Part shown: positions 31,777-39,381 of the stretch, piece by piece
How the letters are laid out: each line of letters begins with the position of its first letter
Numbering within the stretch: the first letter of the stretch is position 1
Source of the DNA: Aadella sp043822885
GTDB taxonomy: Bacteria; Omnitrophota; Gorgyraeia; Tantalellales; Tantalellaceae
Assembly: GCA_043822885.1 (NCBI GenBank)
Contig: JBDRBI010000034.1
Location: 1 to 42,138 of the forward strand
Direction of reading: 5' to 3'
Length of the DNA: 42,138 bases
Program-made: the position numbers and the translations under genes
Notes under the pieces: model-generated
Told to the model about the DNA's origin: nothing
What the model saw: only the letters and a program-made list of their open reading frames with translations
The model's database searches: none

Positions 31777-33099
31777 ATGTCGTACGAAGAAAACTGGCAC
31801 AAACTGCAGGACTGGACAGTTGAAAAGATCAAGAACTGTGACGGGTCCCTGCTTCCACTGGACAGAGAAAGTCTTCTCAAGCGCCAAGAACCTGAACTGG
31901 ATTATCAGTTTTTTTTGGAAAGCGCCTCAAGGACGATGATACGGTTCAAAAAGCCGGAGCACTTGATCCGCATGATAGTGCGCCTTATAGACGAACAGGT
32001 AAAGGTCACACATACGGCCATGCTCATGTATGATAAAGTCCGGAATTGCTATACGCTTACTGACAGTAAAGGCGCCGAAGGAGTAAAAATACCCATAGGT
32101 TTTATAAAGCTCACGTTTGAGAATCCTCTTATCAAGCTTTTTAATGAACGGCACAATTTTAAAGTGTCGGATTCCGGTTCTGTGGGATACAAAGAACTTT
32201 TGGATATATTGAATAGAAATGAAGACGTAAAAAAGGATCCGGTCCTTAGAGAGACGATAAGTCTCACGGTAAAACAGATGGAACTTTTGAAAGCAAATAC
32301 GTGCATACCGATATATTACAAAAAGGACCTGATGGGGATATTTATTCTTGGTAAGAAACTTTCAAATATAAAATTTTCAAAACAAGAAATAAGTTTTTTT
32401 AAAACGCTTGCCAATGACGTGGCGATGGCGCTATCCAACGCTCAGCTTATACAGGATCTTCAGGATAAAATATTTGAAGTACATCGCCTGTATGAGAGGG
32501 AACACAGTATATTTATCCATACGTCCATATCTTTGGCGGCCGCTATAGACGCAAGAGACCCTTACACGCACGGGCATACTGAACGGGTCACTCAATACGC
32601 GCTTTGCATTGCGGAAGAACTGGAAGATATGCCGGAGGCAAAAGCGTATAAGAATTTCAGAGAAACACTGCATGTAGCCGCTTTATTGCATGATGTCGGA
32701 AAGATCGGCGTTCCGGACAGTATCCTCAATAAAAAAGGATCTCTTACGGCGAAAGAATATGAAAAGGTGAAAGAGCATTCCACGACGGGAGCCGCTATTC
32801 TATACCCGATACGGGAACTAGGCGATATTGCCAGTGAAGTACGGGCTCATCACGAGAGATATGACGGAAACGGGTATCCCGATCAAATGAGAGGAGAAGA
32901 CATACCTTTCATCGCGCGAATTATAGCCGTTGCCGATACATTTGACGCTATTACCAGCGACAGGCCGTATCGTCAAAGAAAGATGGACGAGGTAGCCGTG
33001 CAGATAATAAAAGACAATTCGGGGACGCAGTTCGATCCTATAGTGGTAAGCGCGTTTCTCCTGAAACACAGAAAGGGCAGCCTTCGAACTAACAGCTGA
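31777..33099 (+). CDS. GAF plus HD-GYP domain protein (probable c-di-GMP phosphodiesterase)
   Basis: This 440-residue cytoplasmic protein has a GAF-like sensory domain at about residues 60-215 (TAMLMYDKVRNCYTLTDSKG, CIPIYYKKDLMGIFILGKKL). A helical linker leads to an HD-GYP domain at about 240-425. The metal and signature residues are intact: H305-D306 in LLHDVGKIGVPDSILNK, HHERYDGNGYP with G366-Y367-P368, and IARIIAVADTFDAITSDRPYR. It would degrade c-di-GMP (or a related dinucleotide) in response to a ligand sensed by GAF. It is probably co-transcribed with the kinase and receiver. The PilZ proteins at 14970 and 15874 are possible downstream receptors. Confidence 0.93.
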   Translation: MSYEENWHKLQDWTVEKIKNCDGSLLPLDRESLLKRQEPELDYQFFLESASRTMIRFKKPEHLIRMIVRLIDEQVKVTHTAMLMYDKVRNCYTLTDSKGAEGVKIPIGFIKLTFENPLIKLFNERHNFKVSDSGSVGYKELLDILNRNEDVKKDPVLRETISLTVKQMELLKANTCIPIYYKKDLMGIFILGKKLSNIKFSKQEISFFKTLANDVAMALSNAQLIQDLQDKIFEVHRLYEREHSIFIHTSISLAAAIDARDPYTHGHTERVTQYALCIAEELEDMPEAKAYKNFRETLHVAALLHDVGKIGVPDSILNKKGSLTAKEYEKVKEHSTTGAAILYPIRELGDIASEVRAHHERYDGNGYPDQMRGEDIPFIARIIAVADTFDAITSDRPYRQRKMDEVAVQIIKDNSGTQFDPIVVSAFLLKHRKGSLRTNS

Positions 33100-33109
33100 A
33101 GAATATCTT

Positions 33110-33661
33110 TTATATGAACGACGGAGACATTACACAGATAGCTTCGGCTTGTCCTTTACTTTTATTTTTGAAAGAGTGAGGCAGGGAAGCGTCGAAATAA
33201 AGACTGTCACCTTTTTTGAGAAAGTATTTGGTCTTGCCGATAGAAGCTTCAAAAGATCCCTGCATTACATAAATAAATTTCTCCACACCCGTAGGGTTAT
33301 GTTCTTCCTGGGTTTCTCCTCCCGGAGAGATCTTCATTATCAGAGGAAGGATCTTTTTATCAAGAGTTTTTGTCACCAGAAGCTCATAAACGGTCTTGTT
33401 CCCGTGAATAAAATGTTCCGCTCGGTTCTTTTTTAAGACAGGTTCAACGGTCTTACTTTCGTCCTCTAATTCTCTGTATAATTCCGTTATAGAGACCCCG
33501 AGCACTTTACAGATATTAATGTGAGACTCGATAGTTCCGGGCATCTTATTGTTTTCCATGCGGCTCAATGTGGCCAAAGCAACACCACTTCTTTCGGAGA
33601 GTTCTTCAAGCGTGATATCTTTTTCTTTCCTGAGTTCACGTAACCTTTTACCTATCCTCAT
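33110..33661 (-). CDS. XRE family regulator with a C-terminal cupin domain
   Basis: This 183-residue minus-strand protein has an XRE HTH at residues 1-62 (RLRELRKEKDITLEELSERS, GVALATLSRMENNKM). A linker leads to a cupin domain at about 100-183 (MKISPGGETQEEHNPTGVEK, KKGDSLYFDASLPHSFKNKS). Proteins of this design sense a small molecule in the cupin barrel and regulate nearby metabolic or stress genes; targets are not visible. AGGAGACAAT (the reverse complement around 33662-33671) gives a good ribosome site. It converges with the HD-GYP gene with an 10-base gap. Confidence 0.92.
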   Translation of the reverse strand: MRIGKRLRELRKEKDITLEELSERSGVALATLSRMENNKMPGTIESHINICKVLGVSITELYRELEDESKTVEPVLKKNRAEHFIHGNKTVYELLVTKTLDKKILPLIMKISPGGETQEEHNPTGVEKFIYVMQGSFEASIGKTKYFLKKGDSLYFDASLPHSFKNKSKGQAEAICVMSPSFI

Positions 33662-33745
33662 ATTGTCTCCTTATAGCGGAAATTTGTATTTGATTAACAA
33701 TGAACATTCTATTATACTTTTAACGAAAAATCAAATTAAAATAAA

Positions 33746-33936
33746 GATGAGAGGCAAGGCCTTCCTTCACAAGTGTCATTTTTTAACGCTTATTTTCTAA
33801 CTTTTTAGGGGTGTTAAATGAACTCGCCCTGTACCAGGAGCGGTACAGGGCTCATACAGCATTTAACACTTATCCCTGAAAAGTTATAAAATAAGCTAAA
33901 ATGCCACAATTGTTCTTTCAGGCCTTGCCTCTCATC
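33746..33936. repeat. Element A, copy 2, with perfect 16-bp terminal inverted repeats
   Basis: GATGAGAGGCAAGGCC (33746-33761) and its exact reverse complement (33921-33936) bound a 191-base element. Inside are the stems GTGTTAAATG (33811-33820) with CATTTAACAC (33860-33869), and GCCCTGTACC (33826-33835) with GGTACAGGGC (33842-33851). It is the reverse complement of the copy at 36330-36512. Element B and the secreted-protein gene follow to the right. Confidence 0.85.
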
Positions 33937-33960
33937 TTTTGCACGAAAAAAGATAAGTTT

Positions 33961-34192
33961 CCAAGGGCAGACGGTACCTGTTGGAGTGAATTGCGATTTT
34001 AGGCAAAGCAGCTTGGATATTGAGGGGACCCAAAAGGCCGGAGTAAGGCCTTTTGGACGCGAGTTCCGCGACCGAGGACGAAAGGTCCGAGGAAGTGTCG
34101 ATTTCTCCTGAAATCGACCAAGCGCCTCAATATCCGAGACCTTTGCCGTCAAAAAATCGCTCTGAACGGAAACGGGTGCCGTCTGTCCTTGC
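33961..34192. repeat. Element B, copy 1 (long structured palindrome)
   Basis: The basal arms are 33961-34024 and about 34130-34192. They pair from CAAGGGCAGACGG against CCGTCTGTCCTTG inwards to CTTGGATATTGAGG against CCTCAATATCCGAG. The top contains two hairpins: CCAAAAGGCC...GGCCTTTTGG (34030-34058) and GTCGATTTCTCCTGAAATCG with AC (34098-34119). A second copy in the opposite orientation is at 36048-36261. An open frame on the minus strand here is not considered a gene. Confidence 0.8.
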
Positions 34193-34272
34193 GGGTGGCT
34201 TTTGACTTTCAGACTTTTAGCTCCTTTGACGGATGATTGCTATCATCAGGCAGAACATTCAGGCAAAAAAGG

Positions 34273-34301
34273 TTGCACAACTACCTTTTCGTTGGTATAA
34301 T
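34273..34301 (+). promoter_or_regulatory. Promoter for the unknown secreted protein
   Basis: TTGCAC at 34273-34278 and TATAAT at 34296-34301 have an ideal 17-base spacer, with TG one base before the -10. The upstream stretch, about 34210-34247 (CTCCTTTGACGGATGATTGC, TATCATC), recurs as a direct repeat upstream of uvrA (about 36534-36562), so both promoters carry the same upstream block. Confidence 0.7.
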
Positions 34302-34366
34302 AACGCGTAATATTGGAGCACTAAAATTATGATTATTTACATTGTGTGTATAACTGTGGAGCCGCT

Positions 34367-35923
34367 ATGATCGGTAAAGCTTTTATAACTATCAGTAAGA
34401 TTGTAGCCATCCTAATAGTAGCCTTACTACTATCCAATACCATTTCTCTAGCCGATATTTCAGAAATATATAATTACCAGAATACATTGTTACCCGCTTC
34501 AGGAATAAGTTCTATTTTAGATGATGGGATAGAAGATAGTTTTCGGGATATTGTTTATTTCAGGACTCTGGTAGAAACAATGGACAAGATATTATCCTGG
34601 CCGAATTTCCAAAGCTCTGAAATAAATGCCATAAAGCAAGTTGTGGTGAATCAAGTACCCGGGATAGATCTTGATGTTTTTCGGGTAGATATAATGAATA
34701 AAAGCGATAGGGGTGTTTTATTCTTACCGTATAATAAAAAAGATGCAGAAAAAGCTTATGTCTTAAGATTTTATCATAGGGGTGTTGATCCTGATGATAC
34801 TTCTAATTGGAGTACAAGAGGGATCAAGCACACGGTCATCGGTAGGATAAAAACCGGTAACGATAAAATAATATGTGAAGTGACCGACCCCAAGAGCAAA
34901 GACCGAATTGCTGCAAAAAGCATGAATGTAAAGGATCTGCTTGAGGTATCATCTCCCGTTAATTCCGAGGAGCTAATACCGACAATGGAGAGGTATCTTA
35001 AAGAAATAACAGGATACCTGGTTGAGTTAAAAAAGCTTGTTGAACTAGTGAAGAAAGATCCCATGAAATACGGAAATGAAATGTTAACAAATGCTCGATC
35101 AGTGGAGAAAATATGCTATGGTTGTGCGATCCCCGAGATCAGGTCCATTGTAGTGGATAATGTAGTTAATAAATCAGTAGGGATTTTCGGCTTATTAAAA
35201 AGAGATCTAAAAAAAACCGGAACTATATCCGAAGGCACATTAGCATTTTTCCCGGAAATAGAAGAGGCAATAGAAAAATGTAAGAAAGAGATAAAAGAGA
35301 TAATTTTTCAAAAAAGAGACGCGTTAAATGCCGGAGGATTTATTGAAATCATAGAAGAAAAAGCCCTGAACGCTTTCCTTGGGGGGCAAAAGATAGTTAT
35401 AGCGGTAGATGAAAGCTGGATCCCTCTCGTCCAGAAAGAGTGCATGCAGGAACTCTTGCCCGAACTGCAGCGCATATCGTCCAAAAGGGGATTTGAGAAT
35501 ATAATTTTTGTAAGGGAAAACGGAACGGAACTAGCCGGAGTATTGAATGAGGTTATAGAGAAAGAAAATGTAAATTTGTCAGATGTTATTATTCTCGGAG
35601 GTGTTGATATTTTAAGATCAAAAAAGTTTGAGGATTTTAAAATAGATGAGGATAAAGAAGAAGGCGCGTTCTTTGTAGAGATCGTAATGCAGGAACATTC
35701 TAAAGGGTACGGTTATATAAAACTCCTTGATCTGATAAGGTTCTCCATAAGGGTCGCATTTGATGAGGATCTATCTACGAAAAATCCTTATATAGACATT
35801 ATTCATGCCAATGCCGAACAAAGATTTATTTTGCTCGCTCCTATACCCGATATAAGCGTGGAAATTGATGAACTTGGAAAAATATACGATGCCCAAGCAA
35901 GAGCCATAGCCCGCATGGCGTAG
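34367..35923 (+). CDS. Unknown secreted protein enclosed by inverted structured elements
   Basis: About 518 residues from the ATG at 34367 (GGAG at 34358-34361, 5-base spacing; a GTG at 34346 is an alternative). The N-terminus is a signal peptide (AFITISKIVAILIVALLLSN, then ISLADIS). The remainder is a soluble mixed alpha/beta protein with charged helices (YLKEITGYLVELKKLVELVK) and alternating strands such as KIVIAVDESWIPLV, FENIIFVRENG and SDVIILGGVDIL. There are few cysteines and no repeat or catalytic motif that I recognise. I cannot name the family. The gene has its own good promoter and stands alone between opposed copies of elements A and B, about 2.8 kb in all. This suggests a mobile or horizontally acquired cassette, or a gene insulated by structured ends. 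It is read toward uvrA. Confidence 0.75.
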   Translation: MIGKAFITISKIVAILIVALLLSNTISLADISEIYNYQNTLLPASGISSILDDGIEDSFRDIVYFRTLVETMDKILSWPNFQSSEINAIKQVVVNQVPGIDLDVFRVDIMNKSDRGVLFLPYNKKDAEKAYVLRFYHRGVDPDDTSNWSTRGIKHTVIGRIKTGNDKIICEVTDPKSKDRIAAKSMNVKDLLEVSSPVNSEELIPTMERYLKEITGYLVELKKLVELVKKDPMKYGNEMLTNARSVEKICYGCAIPEIRSIVVDNVVNKSVGIFGLLKRDLKKTGTISEGTLAFFPEIEEAIEKCKKEIKEIIFQKRDALNAGGFIEIIEEKALNAFLGGQKIVIAVDESWIPLVQKECMQELLPELQRISSKRGFENIIFVRENGTELAGVLNEVIEKENVNLSDVIILGGVDILRSKKFEDFKIDEDKEEGAFFVEIVMQEHSKGYGYIKLLDLIRFSIRVAFDEDLSTKNPYIDIIHANAEQRFILLAPIPDISVEIDELGKIYDAQARAIARMA

Positions 35924-36047
35924 GTCAGGATATCCTTTAATCAGTTGATCCAAAAAAAAGACACCGAAACTTTCCTGATTATTTCAAACTCAATAAATCC
36001 CATAAACCCGACAAACTCCATGATACAGATGAGAGGCAAGGCACAGG

Positions 36048-36261
36048 GTCAGCGTGGGCGGCACCTATTTCCGTTCAGAGCGATTTCTTGACGGCAAAGG
36101 TCTCGGATATTGAGGCGCTTGCGGAACTCGTCCGCCCTGAGGCGGACTCAAACAGTCCTCGCGCCCAAAAGACCTTATTCAGGCCTTTTGGGTTCCCTCA
36201 ATATCCAAGCTGCTTTGCCTAAAATCGCAATTCACTCCAACAGGTACCGTCCACGCTGAGC
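36048..36261. repeat. Element B, copy 2 (inverted relative to copy 1)
   Basis: The sequence from TCAGCGTGGGCGG (36049-36061) to CCGTCCACGCTGA (36248-36260) is the reverse complement of copy 1 over the basal arms (ATATTGAGG/CCTCAATAT, TTCACTCCAACAGGTACCGT). The outermost stem and one apical hairpin (GTCCGCCCTGAGGCGGAC, near 36141-36158) have different sequences that still pair. GATGAGAGGCAAGGC (36028-36042), a copy of the element A terminal repeat, lies just outside. It falls within the gene-free gap 35924-36597. Confidence 0.8.
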
Positions 36262-36329
36262 GCGTCTATTCCTGCTTGGTTTTATTTAGAAAGGATCACG
36301 ACTGTGCTTTTCGTTGCTATGCAAAGAGC

Positions 36330-36512
36330 GAAAGGCAAGGCCTGAATGAACAATTGCGGCATTTTAGCTTATTTTATAACTTTTTAGGGATAAGTGTTAA
36401 ATGCTGTCTGAGCCCTGTGCCTCTCCTGGTATAGGGCGAGTTCATTTAACACCCCTAAAAAGTTAGAAAATAAGCGTTAAAAAATGTCGCTGTGAAGGAA
36501 GGCATTGTCTTT
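36330..36512. repeat. Element A, copy 3 (inverted relative to copy 2)
   Basis: It runs from AAGGCAAGGCCTGAATGAAC to AAGGAAGGCATTGTC with inner stems GTGTTAAATG (36394-36403) against CATTTAACAC (36443-36452), and GCCCTGTGCC (36412-36421) against GGTATAGGGC (36428-36437). The latter pairing uses two G-U type contacts. It lies just upstream of the uvrA promoter block. Confidence 0.8.
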
Positions 36513-36561
36513 TGCCCTTAGACTTTAACTTTTGCTCCTTTGACGGCTGATTGCTATCATC

Positions 36562-36590
36562 TTGTCCTAACAAGAGTGATATGTTACAAT
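36562..36590 (+). promoter_or_regulatory. Promoter for uvrA, possibly giving a leaderless mRNA
   Basis: TTGTCC at 36562-36567 and TACAAT at 36585-36590 are separated by 17 bases. The predicted start, near 36597, is only 1-7 bases from the GTG at 36598 and the ATG at 36604, and no Shine-Dalgarno exists. No LexA box was identified. Confidence 0.6.
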
Positions 36591-36603
36591 TACACTCGTG
36601 AGC

Positions 36604-39381
36604 ATGGACCATATTATTATCAGGGGGGCGAGAGAGCATAATCTTAAGGGGATAAATGTTACTATTCCTAGGAATGCTTTATGTGTGGTAACGGGCCTTT
36701 CCGGATCGGGTAAATCATCTTTGGCCTTTGATACCATATACGCAGAGGGGCAACGACGTTATGTTGAGTCATTGTCAAGCTATGCGAGACAGTTCATAGA
36801 ACAGCTTCAGAAGCCTCGTGTAGACCAGATAGAAGGGTTGTCTCCTACCATAAGCATAGAACAGCGTACGGGGGGAAGAAATCCCCGCTCGACCGTAGGA
36901 ACGCAAACAGAAATTTATGACTATCTTAGGGTGTTGTTCGCGCGAGTCGGGCTGCAGCATTGTCCCAAATGCGGAAAGAGGATAACGGGACAAAGTTCAC
37001 AGCAAATAGTGGACAGCATCTTTTCTTTGCCCAAAGAAGAAACCATATTTATTTTGGCGCCTTTGATCAGCGGAAGAAAAGGCGAGCATCTCGACATAAT
37101 GAAAAACGCGCGCAGCGAAGGGTTTGTGCGGTTACGGCTGGACGGGAAGATAGAGGAGATAGCGGATAACATTCCCGCGCTCAATAAAAAAACAAAACAT
37201 ACCATAGAAGCGGTCGTCGACCGGATAAAGATAAAAGACGGCATAAAAAAAAGACTCGCGGATTCCGTTGAAACGGCTCTCAGGGCGGGCAACGGTATTA
37301 TTAAAGTCTCTTTCCAGGACGCGAAGAGAAAAGATGTTTTATTCAGTGAGCATAATGCGTGCATGAAATGCGGCATAAGTTTCGAAAAACTCGCTCCGAG
37401 GAATTTCTCTTTCAATAGTCCTTACGGAGCGTGTCCGGGATGTAACGGTCTTGGCAATAAAATGGAAATAGACATGGATCTGGTAGTGCCCGACAAAACA
37501 GAACCCCTTTTGAAAGCGGTTGTTCCATGGAAAAGAGGAGGGAAAGGGATAGTTCTTCATTTTCGAAGACGCCTCAGACGGCTTGCCAGATATCATGGTT
37601 TTGATCCGGATATCCCCTTTTGTAAACTGTCACTTGGACAAAAGAAGATGGTTCTTTTTGGGGATGGCGATTCAGCGTTCGAAGGAGTTATTCCCAATCT
37701 TGAAAGACGGTTCAGGGATACGGAGAGTGATTTCATGAAAGAGATGATAGGGTCTTTTATGTCCGTACAGCCCTGTCCCGAATGTAACGGAGAACGATTG
37801 AAAGAAGAATCCAGGAATGTTTTTATCGGTAAAAAAAATATATCAGAGGCATGTAAATTATCTATAATAGAGGCCAAAAAATACTTTTCTTCCGTCAAAT
37901 TTGACAGTATGAGAAAAAAGATAGCGGAAGATGCCCTGAAGGAGATAAAAGCGAGAATTGACTTTATGATAAATGTGGGTTTAGGCTATCTTACTTTGGA
38001 TCGAAAAAGTAATACTCTTTCGGGAGGTGAGGATCAAAGGATAAGGCTGGCCACACAGATCGGATCCGCGCTTTGCGGGGTCCTTTACGTTCTGGACGAA
38101 CCGAGTATAGGATTACATCAGAAAGATAACAAAAAACTGCTCGATACATTGAATGTCCTTAAAGATCTTGGAAACACTCTTATAGTGGTCGAGCATGACG
38201 AGGCGACTATAAGAATGGCCGATCACATCATAGATCTGGGTCCCGGAGCCGGTGAATATGGAGGCAAAGTGATCGCGGAAGGAGATCTGAAAACGATCTT
38301 AGATAGCAAGGAATCTCTTACCGGGCGATATCTGAGAGGGGATCTTAAAATTGAAACACCTAAAACGAGGCGGAAATATGATCATGATAAATGTATTGAG
38401 ATCATCGGGGCCGAAGAGCACAATTTAAAAAAAATAGACGTAAAAATACCTCTTGGACTGTTTAACTGTGTTACGGGAGTATCAGGTTCGGGGAAAAGCA
38501 CGTTGGTTGATGAGATCCTGTATCGAGGGGTCGCCGGAAAACTTTATGGCGCGAAGGACCGTCCGGGTAAACATAAAAAGATAAAAGGGGTGGAGCATAT
38601 AGATAAGATCATTGTTATCGATCAGGATCCTATCGGGAGGACACCAAGATCCAATCCCGCTACGTACACGGGAGCTTTTGATGTTATTCGCAGGCTTTTT
38701 AGCGCTTTGCCGGAAGCGCGTATGCGGGGATATCAGCCCGGCAGATTTAGTTTTAATGTAAAGGGCGGGAGATGCGAATCCTGCCAGGGAGGCGGAGTGA
38801 AACGGATAGAGATGCATTTCCTGCCGGATGTATATGTTACCTGCCGGACATGTAACGGCAGAAGATTTAATGAACAAACGCTCGAAGTAAAATATAAAGG
38901 TTACAGCATACATGAAGTTCTTGAGATGAGCGTGGGAGACGCGCTTAAAATATTCGAACATATACCGGCTGTAAACGGCAAACTGCAAACTCTTTATGAT
39001 GTTGGGTTAGGTTATATTCGGCTGGGGCAGGCGGCTACAACATTATCGGGAGGAGAGGCGCAAAGGGTGAAGATCGCGACCGAACTGTCAAAGAAGGCTA
39101 CAGGCAGGACTCTTTATATTTTAGATGAGCCAACGACCGGTCTTCACTTTGCGGATATAAGTAAATTACTGGAGGTCTTACATAGGTTAGTTTCATCAGG
39201 AAATACCGTTTTGGTCATAGAACATAATTTGGACGTTATTAAGTCCGCCGATCACATAACGGATCTTGGACCCGAAGGAGGTGAAGGAGGAGGAGAGCTT
39301 GTTGCGTGTGGGACGCCCGAACAGGTAGCCGAAAATAAGATGTCCTATACAGGAGCATATCTCAAGACCAAAGATATATGA
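36604..39381 (+). CDS. uvrA: Excinuclease ABC subunit A
   Basis: About 925 residues from the ATG at 36604 (a GTG at 36598 is also possible). It is a complete UvrA: two ABC modules with Walker A GLSGSGKSSL (K37) and GVSGSGKSTL (K631), and signature motifs LSGGEDQRIRLATQIGS (Glu-Asp in place of the usual Glu-Ala) and LSGGEAQRVKIATELSK. It has zinc-finger cysteine sets CPKCGK, CMKCGISFEKLAPRNFSF with CPGCNG, and CESCQGGG with CRTCNG. It scans DNA for bulky damage and loads UvrB. The stop overlaps the TPR gene (ATGA), which would couple a repair gene to an envelope protein gene. Confidence 0.98.
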   Translation: MDHIIIRGAREHNLKGINVTIPRNALCVVTGLSGSGKSSLAFDTIYAEGQRRYVESLSSYARQFIEQLQKPRVDQIEGLSPTISIEQRTGGRNPRSTVGTQTEIYDYLRVLFARVGLQHCPKCGKRITGQSSQQIVDSIFSLPKEETIFILAPLISGRKGEHLDIMKNARSEGFVRLRLDGKIEEIADNIPALNKKTKHTIEAVVDRIKIKDGIKKRLADSVETALRAGNGIIKVSFQDAKRKDVLFSEHNACMKCGISFEKLAPRNFSFNSPYGACPGCNGLGNKMEIDMDLVVPDKTEPLLKAVVPWKRGGKGIVLHFRRRLRRLARYHGFDPDIPFCKLSLGQKKMVLFGDGDSAFEGVIPNLERRFRDTESDFMKEMIGSFMSVQPCPECNGERLKEESRNVFIGKKNISEACKLSIIEAKKYFSSVKFDSMRKKIAEDALKEIKARIDFMINVGLGYLTLDRKSNTLSGGEDQRIRLATQIGSALCGVLYVLDEPSIGLHQKDNKKLLDTLNVLKDLGNTLIVVEHDEATIRMADHIIDLGPGAGEYGGKVIAEGDLKTILDSKESLTGRYLRGDLKIETPKTRRKYDHDKCIEIIGAEEHNLKKIDVKIPLGLFNCVTGVSGSGKSTLVDEILYRGVAGKLYGAKDRPGKHKKIKGVEHIDKIIVIDQDPIGRTPRSNPATYTGAFDVIRRLFSALPEARMRGYQPGRFSFNVKGGRCESCQGGGVKRIEMHFLPDVYVTCRTCNGRRFNEQTLEVKYKGYSIHEVLEMSVGDALKIFEHIPAVNGKLQTLYDVGLGYIRLGQAATTLSGGEAQRVKIATELSKKATGRTLYILDEPTTGLHFADISKLLEVLHRLVSSGNTVLVIEHNLDVIKSADHITDLGPEGGEGGGELVACGTPEQVAENKMSYTGAYLKTKDI

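Noticed and set aside
33814..34152. 112-codon minus-strand frame across elements A and B
   Set aside because: It reads through palindromic repeat sequence, and the second copies of A and B do not keep the frame. It is best explained as chance.
34367..35923. The gene between inverted elements being a transposase or recombinase
   Set aside because: It has a signal peptide and no DDE, tyrosine or serine recombinase motif.
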